Of a DNA stretch of 64,000 nt, positions 18,828-27,352 are shown in pieces; position 1 is the stretch's first letter, and each line of letters opens with the position of its first letter. Position numbers and translations under genes: made by a program. The notes under the pieces are model-generated. The model did not search any database, was not told the origin of the DNA, and saw nothing but the letters and a program-made list of their open reading frames with translations. Source of the stretch: Candidatus Anammoxibacter sp. (GTDB lineage: Bacteria > Planctomycetota > Brocadiia > Brocadiales > Anammoxibacteraceae). The DNA is taken from the NCBI GenBank assembly GCA_021777105.1, contig JAIQZQ010000069.1, positions 124,001 to 188,000 of the forward strand, in the 5' to 3' direction.

Positions 18828-20549
18828 ATGGAACCGGCTAAAAACAAAACTCAACTTTTTGATTGCACTATTAGAGACGGCGGGTATCTTAACAATTGGA
18901 AGTTTAACGGCCGCGTTGTAAGAGAAGTGTACAGGGCCTGCTCAAACGCCGGCATTGATTTTGTGGAAATAGGTTTCAGGGGCAGCCATAGATATTTTGA
19001 CAGGAGCGAATACGGCAAATGGAGATACTCATTAGACAGCGATATACGCGAAGCTATAAATGGCATTACCGGCGCGAAAATATCGGTTTTGGTTGATTAT
19101 GGGAAGATCGACCTGGATGATTTCGCGCCAAAGGTTGATAGCCCGGTTGAGTTGGTTAGAATTGCGGCGCATAAGAATAATATATTTAAGGCGCTTGACT
19201 TTATAGAGAAGGTAAAGGAGAAGGGTTATTTAATATCATTGCAGGCCATGAATTTTCCAGGTTATTCGCAAAATGAAAAGGATAGCCTTTTAAGCTCCGT
19301 CAAATCATCACGGCTTGACTATTTTTATATTTCCGACAGTTATGGTTGCTTGTTCCCATCCCAGGTTGAGGAGCTTTTTGCCCCGTTTATTGAGCTTGAC
19401 AATATTAAAATAGGTTTTCACTCGCATAATAACCTTCAAATGGCGTTTGCGAATTCGCTTGAAGCCATTAAAATTGGCGTTGATATTGTGGACGGCACTA
19501 TGTACGGAATGGGCCGGGCTGCGGGAAACCTGCCGATTGAAACAATGGTGGCCTATCTTCAAATGAGCATGCCCAAAAGATACAATGTAAGACCGGTTCT
19601 TAATTGCATTGACAAATATTTTTACATACTTCACAAGAAAAATCCATGGGGCTATCAACTGCCGTATATGATTTCCGGTTTGTTTAAATGTCATCCCAAT
19701 TATTCGGACGATATTGTTAAAAGAAGGGAATACAGCATTGAAGATGTGTGGAAGGCCATAAGCATTATCAACGGCATGGATTTGGTCGGTTACGACAAGA
19801 CGGTTGTTGAAGGGCTTATAAATAAAGGATTTATTTCCGACGGCGGACAAAGGCAATTCGCGGAGGAGCCAACTTGCAAAGACGCTGAATCCCCGGCTAA
19901 AACTCCTAAATATATAGGCAGGCACAAGGGAAAAGAGGCCCTTGTCCTGGCCAACGGCCCGAGTTTAAAGAAGTATAAAGATGAAATAGACGCGTTTATA
20001 AAAAAACATGATCCAATAATATTGGGCGCCAATTTCCTTGCGGGGCTGTTTACCCCGCATTATCACGCTTTTACAAACAAGATGCGTTTTACAACATATG
20101 TAGACACGGTAAGCAATGATTCGGCATTGTTAATAGGCAGGAATATTGACAATGATATGATTAAGGAGTATGTGAAGCGCGATTATGAGACGCTGTTTTT
20201 TAAAGATGTTCTTGAAGCGGACTTTGATGTCAGGGACGGCGTTATACAGACTAATTGCCGTTCAATTTCAGTGCTTTTAATAGGCGTGGCTATTGTTATG
20301 GGCGCAAAAAGGGTCTTTGTGGCCGGAATGGATGGGTACACGCAATTTGACGGCGCCGGCAAAACCTTGTTTTACGATGAGAGTTTTGAGGTCGAACAGC
20401 GAGATTTAAGGCTTGGGTTGCATAGATGGAACGAGCGTTTTTTAGGGCAAATCGATGACTATTTATACAATAAACAACAAAATAGAATTACAATAATCAC
20501 TCCCACTGCTCATAGCTCTTTTTATAGCGAGATAAACAATTTTTTATAA
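18828..20549 (+). CDS. DRE-TIM aldolase fused to MptE/GT42-like domain
   Basis: A 573-residue protein from ATG 18828; an upstream TTG at 18771 lies inside the ABC gene and is less likely. Residues 1-300 are an HMGL/4-hydroxy-2-oxovalerate-type aldolase, with metal Asp in LFDCTIRDGG, metal His pair in GFHSHNNLQMAFANS and the family block MYGMGRAAGNLPIE. From about residue 362 a second domain begins ALVLANGPSLKKY and includes a block VAIVMGAKRVFVAGMDGY. That pattern is shared by MptE-like (DUF115) pterin kinases and GT42 sialyltransferases, which I cannot separate here. The aldolase could join pyruvate to an aldehyde sugar. It leads a compact set with an LdpA-like protein, a phosphatase and a CMP-sugar synthetase. 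Confidence 0.8.
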   Translation: MEPAKNKTQLFDCTIRDGGYLNNWKFNGRVVREVYRACSNAGIDFVEIGFRGSHRYFDRSEYGKWRYSLDSDIREAINGITGAKISVLVDYGKIDLDDFAPKVDSPVELVRIAAHKNNIFKALDFIEKVKEKGYLISLQAMNFPGYSQNEKDSLLSSVKSSRLDYFYISDSYGCLFPSQVEELFAPFIELDNIKIGFHSHNNLQMAFANSLEAIKIGVDIVDGTMYGMGRAAGNLPIETMVAYLQMSMPKRYNVRPVLNCIDKYFYILHKKNPWGYQLPYMISGLFKCHPNYSDDIVKRREYSIEDVWKAISIINGMDLVGYDKTVVEGLINKGFISDGGQRQFAEEPTCKDAESPAKTPKYIGRHKGKEALVLANGPSLKKYKDEIDAFIKKHDPIILGANFLAGLFTPHYHAFTNKMRFTTYVDTVSNDSALLIGRNIDNDMIKEYVKRDYETLFFKDVLEADFDVRDGVIQTNCRSISVLLIGVAIVMGAKRVFVAGMDGYTQFDGAGKTLFYDESFEVEQRDLRLGLHRWNERFLGQIDDYLYNKQQNRITIITPTAHSSFYSEINNFL

Positions 20550-20599
20550 TTGGGCAAGACTCGGGCTTTTTTTTAATGATATGGCTATAATGGTTAAGC

Positions 20600-21604
20600 A
20601 TGACTAGATATGAGGAATTGAGAGACCTTTTTCTGCGGCGCAGGTGCTTTAAGCTGGTTTGCGGCGCCGGTAATGAAAGCGAGGATGAGGTAAATAAACT
20701 TGCCATGGTTTACACTCTTGCCGGCGCGTCCATACTTGATATATCCGCGAATGTCAAAATTGTGGAAGCGGCTAAAAACGGCATTGAAGAGGCTTATAAA
20801 TTAGCTCCAACTATAGGCAAAAAGATAGAGATCAGACCGTTTTTGCATGTCAGCATCGGCATGGAAGGCGACCCTCATGTTAGAAAGTCAAGCATAGATA
20901 TGGCCAATTGCGTTAAATGCGGGGAATGCGCAAAAACCTGTCCTCAGAATGCGATAAACTGTGATTATGTTGTAGCTGAATACAAATGCATTGGTTGCGG
21001 CAAATGCAATGATGTTTGCAATTTCGAGGCAGTGCGATTTTACCATAAGAAAGCTGATTTTAATAATGTCCTGCCGGCCTGCAAGAAGGAGGGCGTAGAG
21101 TTGATGGAGTTGCACGCGGTGACGGAAGACTACAATGGGGCCATGGCGGACTGGAAACTTTTGAATGAAATTATTGACACTAACTTCGTAAGCATGTGCC
21201 TTGATAGATTCTTGCTTTCAAATACTCATTTTATTGAAAGGGTTAAGGCTGCGTCGGAAATTACCGGGGAGAGGTTGATTGTGCAAACAGACGGGGCGCC
21301 GATGAGCGGTGGCGATGATGATTTTAACACAACGCTTCAGGCCGTGGCTTGCGCGGATATTATGCAAAAAAGCGGAATACCCGCAATGATCGTGATATCG
21401 GGCGGCACCAACAGCAAAACCGGTATTTTGGCAAGGCAGTGCGGAGTTGCCGCAAATGGCGTGGCGCTTGGAAGTTACGCGAGAAAGATTGTTAAAACTT
21501 TGATTAATAATGAAGATTTCAGCGGCAATATTGATAATATACGCGCCGCCGTGAAGATTGCCGAGGGATTGGTAACTTCAAATATTGAGGCCATGAATGG
21601 TTGA
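20600..21604 (+). CDS. LdpA-like 2x[4Fe-4S] protein
   Basis: A 334-residue protein. The N-terminus, FKLVCGAGNESEDEVNKLA followed by MVYTLAGASILDISAN, closely resembles cyanobacterial LdpA. A ferredoxin-like pair of clusters follows at residues 108-150 (CVKCGECAKTCP and CIGCGKCNDVC), then a C-terminal TIM-like part with VISGGTNSKTG. LdpA is known as an iron-sulfur redox sensor of the cyanobacterial clock, but this locus has no clock genes. Here it sits between an aldolase fusion and a phosphatase, overlapping the latter by eight bases. An enzymatic or electron-transfer role in making an unusual sugar is an inference; no reaction is known to me. Confidence 0.72.
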   Translation: MTRYEELRDLFLRRRCFKLVCGAGNESEDEVNKLAMVYTLAGASILDISANVKIVEAAKNGIEEAYKLAPTIGKKIEIRPFLHVSIGMEGDPHVRKSSIDMANCVKCGECAKTCPQNAINCDYVVAEYKCIGCGKCNDVCNFEAVRFYHKKADFNNVLPACKKEGVELMELHAVTEDYNGAMADWKLLNEIIDTNFVSMCLDRFLLSNTHFIERVKAASEITGERLIVQTDGAPMSGGDDDFNTTLQAVACADIMQKSGIPAMIVISGGTNSKTGILARQCGVAANGVALGSYARKIVKTLINNEDFSGNIDNIRAAVKIAEGLVTSNIEAMNG

Positions 21605-22352
21605 TTTAAATATTAACGGCGAGGTTATTCACGGCATTGAACTGGTTATATTCGACAAGGACGGCACCCTGATTGATTTATATCATTATTGGGCCAACAT
21701 GGTTGATTTGCGTGTAACATTGGCGCAAAATGAATTTTGTTTTGACATTAATAAAAAGCTGGATGTTATGGCCGCGATGGGGATTGACGCCAAAAACAAA
21801 AGGCTGTTTAGCTCCGGCCCTGTTGGAATTAAAAAAAGAGAGGATGTGCGGCTTGCAATGGTTAACGCCTTAAGCGATATCGGCGTCTCCAATATAGATG
21901 AAAAATGCGTTGAGTTCTTTGAACGAGCCGACAGGGCGAGCCTTGATTGTTTGGGAAATATAGTCAGGCCGGCTCCCGGCATGCGTCAATTAATTGACGA
22001 GTTGCGGGTAAATGGATGCAAAACAGCCATTGCCACCACCGACAAGACGGAACGGGCCAAATTAGCGGTTAATGCTCTTGGTATTTCAGAAAAGATAGAT
22101 GTTGTTATAGGCGATGATTTAGTGATGAACGGCAAACCGGCGCCGGACGCTGTTTTTAAAATATTAAATGAACTGAATATTGATAAAAGAAATGGCGTTA
22201 TGATAGGGGACGCAACAACGGATGTTATGATGGGCATAAACGCCGGGCTGCCGGCTTCAATCGGGGTTGAAAGCGGCGTATCAGGCAGGGAGGCTCTTGA
22301 AAAGTTGACAAGGCATGTGATTAAAGACATTTCCATGATCACGGTTAATTAA
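21597..22352 (+). CDS. HAD-family phosphatase
   Basis: A 251-residue haloacid dehalogenase-type hydrolase. The nucleophile loop is VIFDKDGTLID near residue 19, motif II is IATTDKTERA, the lysine is in GKPAPDAVF and the acidic loop is MIGDATTDVMMG. It resembles phosphoglycolate phosphatase-type HAD enzymes with a helical cap. Between an aldolase and a CMP-sugar synthetase, a sugar-phosphate phosphatase equivalent to KdsC or NeuA-associated phosphatases fits well. Its ATG lies inside the end of the LdpA-like gene, which implies translational coupling. Confidence 0.87.
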   Translation: MVDLNINGEVIHGIELVIFDKDGTLIDLYHYWANMVDLRVTLAQNEFCFDINKKLDVMAAMGIDAKNKRLFSSGPVGIKKREDVRLAMVNALSDIGVSNIDEKCVEFFERADRASLDCLGNIVRPAPGMRQLIDELRVNGCKTAIATTDKTERAKLAVNALGISEKIDVVIGDDLVMNGKPAPDAVFKILNELNIDKRNGVMIGDATTDVMMGINAGLPASIGVESGVSGREALEKLTRHVIKDISMITVN

Positions 22353-22366
22353 ACGGGCGAATATAA

Positions 22367-23104
22367 ATGACCGGTAGTAAAATTATAGCGATGATTCCCG
22401 CAAGGAAAGGGAGCGTTAGATTAAAAGCCAAGAATCTTGCGTTGCTAAACGGCAGGCCTTTAATTTCATACCCCATTCAGGCCGCCATTGACGCGAATAT
22501 ATATGACAGGATAATATTAAACGCGGATGACGATACATTTAAAAAAATAGCTGATGAATATAAGGTGGAATTTTATAAAAGGCCAGCTGAACTTGGCTCG
22601 TCAACCTCTAAAATAGACAGCGTTATTTATGATTTTATGAATAATTTTCCCTCCCAAGTTCTTGCCTGGGTTAATCCGGCTTCGCCTTTGCAAACCGGCA
22701 AAGAGATAAGAGATGTGACTGATTATTATTTTAAACGGGAAATTGACACGCTGATAACGGTTAAAGATGAAAACGTGCATTGCGCTTATAACGGCAAACC
22801 GATAAATTTTACAATTGATGACGAGTTTGCCCAGACACAGGATTTGATCCCGGTTCAGAGGTTTGTATATTCAGTTATGATGTGGAGGGGCTGCGTATTT
22901 AGAGAAGATTTTGAGAAAAAAGGGCGCGCTGCATTTTCAGGGAAAATAGGATATTTCCCGGTAAGCCGGGAAAGCGCAATAATTATTAAAAAACCGGAAG
23001 ACCTTAAATTGGCGGAATGCATACTTAAGGGGATGGAGCTTGTAACGTCTGACAACATTCAGTACGACCCGCTTTTTGATAAGATTGAAAAGGCCCGGGA
23101 TTGA
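22367..23104 (+). CDS. CMP-sugar synthetase (NeuA/KdsB-like)
   Basis: A 245-residue cytidylyltransferase. IAMIPARKGSVRLKAKNL at the N-terminus is the CTP-binding signature of CMP-sialic acid synthetases; LNADDD and VNPASPLQTGKEI follow in the expected order. It should link CMP to a keto-acid sugar. It closes a four-gene run with the aldolase fusion, LdpA-like protein and phosphatase, with gaps of at most 50 bases. It is the most canonical of the three cytidylyltransferases in the window. The sugar it activates is unknown and may not be the NeuB product. Confidence 0.87.
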   Translation: MTGSKIIAMIPARKGSVRLKAKNLALLNGRPLISYPIQAAIDANIYDRIILNADDDTFKKIADEYKVEFYKRPAELGSSTSKIDSVIYDFMNNFPSQVLAWVNPASPLQTGKEIRDVTDYYFKREIDTLITVKDENVHCAYNGKPINFTIDDEFAQTQDLIPVQRFVYSVMMWRGCVFREDFEKKGRAAFSGKIGYFPVSRESAIIIKKPEDLKLAECILKGMELVTSDNIQYDPLFDKIEKARD

Positions 23105-23105
23105 T

Positions 23106-24710
23106 ATGTGGGAAGAGTATAATAAGAACAGGGAGCTTCGCAGGGAAATTGACGGCAATGTGGATAAATATATAGCGGAGTTAAACGCATGTTATTTCAA
23201 TGACGGCATATTAGCGGCAAATCCTGTTATGTCGCGGGATCTGACGGAAAATCCTCTTGTTGAAAAGTTGATTGCCGCGTCTTTAATGGAAGAGAAAAGC
23301 TCTGAGTTTAAGTTTAAGTTTAAGTTTCTATTTTTTTTTAAAAAAGTTATATTTTATTACGCTAAAAGCTTTATGCTTTTACTGTTGTTCGCGGCGAACA
23401 ACATCGTCCATAAAGCGTCAAGGTTAAAGTTTGAGTTTGAGGGCCGGAATCGCAGTTGCGAGCTGGTAGTAATTGATATACTTATGATGGCGGGCAAAAA
23501 CTTCCCCGGCAATAAATTTTATGATCCGTTTTTTGGCGGGCTATATGCAACATTAAAAAAAAACAAAATTAAGCATGTAGTATTAACTGTTTTATATGGA
23601 ACCAGGGCGTTTGATTTTAAAAAACGGTATGATTCGTACAATATGCTTGCCGATGACGCCGCCGATTTTGTGACGGAGTATGATTTGTTGGTTTTGAGCG
23701 ATTATTTGCGCCTTTTGCGATTTATTCTTGTTTACCCATTTGCGACGCTGCAATTGCTAAATATAAAAATCAATAGTCTTTATGACAATATTTTAAAAGA
23801 CAGCGTTATTGAAAACCTGGACGGCGGCTCTTTTTTTAGATATGTGTACTACTTAATCGGCAGGCGATTTGACAGATTAACGAATAAACGCATAAAACTT
23901 TTCAGTTGGTATGAGAACAAATTGAGAGATAAACTTTTGTACAAAGGCGTTAGGGATTCAAGCGCCAAGAGTTATATTTATGGATGCCAGTTTTTTATTA
24001 GTTGGCTTGACAGTATGCGGCCTGGCGATGAAGAGGGCCTATATAAAAAAAGTATACCTGATGAAACGCTGGTTTCAGGCTCAGGTTATTTAAAAAAGGG
24101 AACGTCTATTAATTATAAATTAGGCGTGTCGCCAAGGTATAATTATCTGTTTAAAATTGATTATGATCCTGATGAGTTGCAAAGCAGAGATAAAATAATA
24201 ATACTTTTAACAATCCATATTGAAGATTCAAAAAATATAATAAATGCTGTCAGGAACTCCAATATCGGCAAAAAAGCGAACAAGAAAATTTATATAAAAT
24301 TTCATCCAAATCATTTAGTTGAAGATGCCGGATATGTTTTTCCGGATGAGTGGGTTTTTACCACAGAAGATTTAGGCGATTTATGCAAGGAGGGTATGGT
24401 GGTAATTTCATCAGGGTCGGGTGGCTCTATTTTAGAAGCCGCGATCATGGGGTGCTCTGTTATTACTATAGGCAATAAACATGGGTTAACATTTAATTCA
24501 ATGCCTGACTTTGGAAAAGGCGAGATTTGGGATGAGGCTTTTGATTCAAAAGAGTTGGACGATGTTTACAAAACATTAATGGAATTTAGAGAAGGCAATA
24601 TTGAAGGCGTAATAGAGTTGGCTAAGAAATGTAGAGAATTATGCTTTACCGAAGCCACAGAAGATAGGTTTGTTGAAATTTTTGATTTAAAAAATAAACA
24701 TTCAAATTAA
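23106..24710 (+). CDS. GT-B-like surface polysaccharide protein of unknown function
   Basis: A 534-residue protein from ATG 23106, one base after the CMP-sugar synthetase stop; an upstream TTG at 23076 would overlap that gene. The C-terminal third contains YIKFHPNHL, then VVISSGSGGSILEAAIMG and SVITIGNKHG, a pattern of capsule-type and CDP-glycerol-type GT-B transferases. A basic and hydrophobic stretch at residues 65-105 may contact the membrane. The position directly after a CMP-sugar synthetase makes a CMP-sugar-dependent transferase an attractive guess. A hexanucleotide repeat lies in its early coding part (23305-23328). Confidence 0.6.
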   Translation: MWEEYNKNRELRREIDGNVDKYIAELNACYFNDGILAANPVMSRDLTENPLVEKLIAASLMEEKSSEFKFKFKFLFFFKKVIFYYAKSFMLLLLFAANNIVHKASRLKFEFEGRNRSCELVVIDILMMAGKNFPGNKFYDPFFGGLYATLKKNKIKHVVLTVLYGTRAFDFKKRYDSYNMLADDAADFVTEYDLLVLSDYLRLLRFILVYPFATLQLLNIKINSLYDNILKDSVIENLDGGSFFRYVYYLIGRRFDRLTNKRIKLFSWYENKLRDKLLYKGVRDSSAKSYIYGCQFFISWLDSMRPGDEEGLYKKSIPDETLVSGSGYLKKGTSINYKLGVSPRYNYLFKIDYDPDELQSRDKIIILLTIHIEDSKNIINAVRNSNIGKKANKKIYIKFHPNHLVEDAGYVFPDEWVFTTEDLGDLCKEGMVVISSGSGGSILEAAIMGCSVITIGNKHGLTFNSMPDFGKGEIWDEAFDSKELDDVYKTLMEFREGNIEGVIELAKKCRELCFTEATEDRFVEIFDLKNKHSN

Positions 24711-24755
24711 ATATTTTATAAATAATTTACAAGTTTTAAAATGAAATAAAATAAA

Positions 24756-25595
24756 ATGGAAAATACTAAACCAAATAACGCTACCGTGCGAAAAGCCACA
24801 GTTAAATCATATTCCGAGAGAGGGGCGAATGTTTATGACGATCCCATGAATATGAACTTTCTGTATGGAGATATTACTCTAAAATTTTTAAAGCAGATAG
24901 AGTTTAAAACCGGCGACAATGTCGTACTGGATATGGGATGTGGAACCGGCTTTGCCTTCTCAGTCTTAAACGAAACTTTTGAGAGCAATAATATAGTTGG
25001 TATTGGGGTTGAGCCTGCCAAGGGCATGTTGGAAATAGCTGAGGATAAATACAAAGACGACAAAAAGTACACATTTCATGAGGGGTCATTTGAAAAGATT
25101 CCCGTGGAAAACGGCTCGGTTGATAAAATTATATCAACCCTGGCTTTGCATTGGGTAAAGTCTATTGAAATTGCGGCTAGTGAGATGCGGAGAGTTTTAA
25201 AAAGATCGGGAAGTCTTGATATTTTAATGATAGCAAAGGATGACGGCCATAATTTTAAGAGAGCCATAGTTGAAACAATGAAGAAACATCTTACTTTTGA
25301 GCAGATTATGCGAACCGCCACTTTGGTGCAAAGAGTAAAAATAGAGAAATTAAATGAGATTTTTGCAGAAACTTTTAAAGGTTTTAACGTTAATGTTACA
25401 AAATTTAACGATGTAGTTTATGGAAGTTTCGACGACCATATGAAGTGGTGGAAAGCCCGATCCAGCCCTGTAATTGAAGAGGTTAAGGACAAAGAGTTGT
25501 TTGTAAATGATTTGCGAATAGAGTTGGGCAATATTAGCGATGAGAAAGGGATACCTTTTGATTTAGGTTATTTTTGGATTAGAGCGAAAGGATAA
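24756..25595 (+). CDS. Class I SAM-dependent methyltransferase
   Basis: A 279-residue methyltransferase with motif I VVLDMGCGTGFAFSVL near residue 54, an acidic residue at the end of strand 2 (GVEPAKGML), and motif ALHWVKSIEIAA near 131. It is of the Methyltransf_11 type. It could methylate a sugar hydroxyl or an acyl carrier protein-bound group, since an acyl carrier protein gene follows after 10 bases. The substrate is not readable. Confidence 0.82.
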   Translation: MENTKPNNATVRKATVKSYSERGANVYDDPMNMNFLYGDITLKFLKQIEFKTGDNVVLDMGCGTGFAFSVLNETFESNNIVGIGVEPAKGMLEIAEDKYKDDKKYTFHEGSFEKIPVENGSVDKIISTLALHWVKSIEIAASEMRRVLKRSGSLDILMIAKDDGHNFKRAIVETMKKHLTFEQIMRTATLVQRVKIEKLNEIFAETFKGFNVNVTKFNDVVYGSFDDHMKWWKARSSPVIEEVKDKELFVNDLRIELGNISDEKGIPFDLGYFWIRAKG

Positions 25596-25605
25596 TAAAA
25601 TAATA

Positions 25606-25842
25606 ATGGACAGGTCAACAATTACAGACGGCATAAAAACATTAATTGAGAAGGAAAATGATTTTTCAATTGAGGACAACGATCAACCTTTAAATATTGA
25701 TTCATTTACAATGATGATGGTTATTACCTACATAGACTCAAATTTAGGAGTCAGGCTTCAATTAAGCTCGCTTGATTTTGACAACTTTTATTCCCTTAAT
25801 ACGTTGGCCGACCTTGTATTGGACAAGATAAATGATAAATAG
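25606..25842 (+). CDS. Acyl carrier protein-like protein
   Basis: A 78-residue acidic helical protein of the size of acyl carrier proteins. The motif NIDSFTMMMV near residue 31 supplies the serine expected to carry phosphopantetheine (usual form DSL). The following region (LQLSSLDFDNFYSLNTLADLV) matches helices 2 to 4 of the family. It lies between a methyltransferase and an MBOAT acyltransferase gene, suggesting that it presents an acyl group for transfer to the surface glycan or for a dedicated sugar-modifying step. No ketosynthase or acyl-ACP ligase is present nearby. Confidence 0.78.
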   Translation: MDRSTITDGIKTLIEKENDFSIEDNDQPLNIDSFTMMMVITYIDSNLGVRLQLSSLDFDNFYSLNTLADLVLDKINDK

Positions 25843-25892
25843 GGAATGTATGGCCCGATAGTTCTATAATATGATTGTTAATTTGAGATAAA

Positions 25893-27332
25893 TTGCTTTT
25901 TCATTCAATACAATTTGGCGTTTTTTTTATTGTAGTTTACCTGTTATACATTTCAGTTTCACACAAATGGCAAAACAGGATGCTGCTAACCGCAAGCTAT
26001 GTTTTTTACGGCGCATGGGAATGGAGATATCTGTCGTTGATTTTTATATCGACCACGGTGGATTATTTCTGCGCTCATGGGATAGAAAAGAGTTCAAGTT
26101 CGTCATCGAAAAAAATATTTATCGCGGTTAGCGTATTTGTTAATTCCGCGTTGTTATGCGTTTTTAAATATTACGATTTTTTCGCGCTTAATTTTCAAAG
26201 TTTAATGGGAACATTTGGATTGGAAGTTCATCCTTATTTTCTGAATGTCGCCCTGCCTATCGGCATATCTTTCTATACATTCCAAACCATGAGTTACTCG
26301 ATAGATGTTTACCGAGGCAAGGTTAAAGCCTCTCGTAATTTTCTTGATTTTGCTCTTTATGTTTCCTTCTTTCCTCAGTTGATTTCAGGGCCGATTGAGA
26401 GAGGTACCAGATTGCTTCCGCAGATTATTAAGCCGCGGGAAATTACAAGGCAAAAGCAGGTTCGCGGCGCTTATCTATTTATCTGGGGTTTGTTTCTAAA
26501 GGTGTTTATCGCCGACAATCTTGCCGCTATAGTGGATCCTGTGTTTGATTCAGCGGGAATACACTCCGGAGGCGATGCGCTGCTTGCGGTTTACGCGTTT
26601 AGTTTTCAGATTTATTGCGATTTTGCCGGTTATTCATTTATGGCTATTGGGCTGGCGTTGGCAATGGGCATTAGCTTAATGGAGAATTTCAGGAGGCCGT
26701 ATTTCTCGCTAAATATATCTGATTTCTGGCGGCGCTGGCATATATCTCTTTCTAGCTGGTTCAGGGATTATCTGTTTTCCCCTTTTTACATGTATTTATC
26801 AAATTTCAGGTATATCAGGGATAAACCTCTGAATGTAAGGCACGGCATAGCATTTTTTATTACATTGTTTGTCACTGAATTCCTGCTTGGGTTGTGGCAC
26901 GGCGCCGGATGGAATTTTGCCTTGTTTGGCGTTTATCACGCTTTGTTAATCTGGGCGTATTACTATACAAGACAATATTGGGACAGACTTAATAAATTCG
27001 TTCAGATTGTATTAACTTACCATCTGGCCTGTGTTGGATGGTTGATTTTTAGAAGCTCATCGATAAGCCAGGTTTCGGAAATGTTTTACAGCATGGTCTT
27101 TAATTTTAACGCGTCCGTTTCCGTTGATGAACTGGCCGCCGGCGCCGGTAAATTCGTGGCTTTGGTGTTTATCCTTATTGTAATTCAGATTTGGCAAAAT
27201 ATTAAAAACGACACTGATGTTGTGTTGAAATGGCCGTGGTTTGTTAAATACGCATTTGTAATTATTTTATGCGGTTTAACCGTTCTTTTCGGCGATTTTG
27301 GAGGAAGATCGTTTATCTATTTCCAGTTTTAG
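25893..27332 (+). CDS. MBOAT-family membrane O-acyltransferase (AlgI-like)
   Basis: A 479-residue integral membrane protein. The TTG start gives MLFHSIQFGVFF, the N-terminus typical of AlgI/DltB-like proteins (MLFNS-type), which supports TTG over any later ATG. The central block WRRWHISLSSWFRDY and the catalytic-type His in GLWHGAGWNF are both present. Such proteins pass acyl groups across the inner membrane to a sugar polymer, usually with an SGNH partner; one is encoded convergently at 27353. An acyl carrier protein lies just upstream (25606) and may supply the acyl group. Confidence 0.92.
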   Translation: MLFHSIQFGVFFIVVYLLYISVSHKWQNRMLLTASYVFYGAWEWRYLSLIFISTTVDYFCAHGIEKSSSSSSKKIFIAVSVFVNSALLCVFKYYDFFALNFQSLMGTFGLEVHPYFLNVALPIGISFYTFQTMSYSIDVYRGKVKASRNFLDFALYVSFFPQLISGPIERGTRLLPQIIKPREITRQKQVRGAYLFIWGLFLKVFIADNLAAIVDPVFDSAGIHSGGDALLAVYAFSFQIYCDFAGYSFMAIGLALAMGISLMENFRRPYFSLNISDFWRRWHISLSSWFRDYLFSPFYMYLSNFRYIRDKPLNVRHGIAFFITLFVTEFLLGLWHGAGWNFALFGVYHALLIWAYYYTRQYWDRLNKFVQIVLTYHLACVGWLIFRSSSISQVSEMFYSMVFNFNASVSVDELAAGAGKFVALVFILIVIQIWQNIKNDTDVVLKWPWFVKYAFVIILCGLTVLFGDFGGRSFIYFQF

Positions 27333-27352
27333 TTTTTTTCGAGTCCGCCCTG

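Noticed and set aside
19308-19925. 205-codon frame on the - strand
   Set aside because: It lies wholly inside the aldolase-fusion gene, which has clear family motifs; no motif or ribosome site supports the opposite frame.
20550-20599. Terminator after the aldolase fusion
   Set aside because: A T-run is present but the preceding GGGC copies are direct, not inverted, so no stable hairpin forms.
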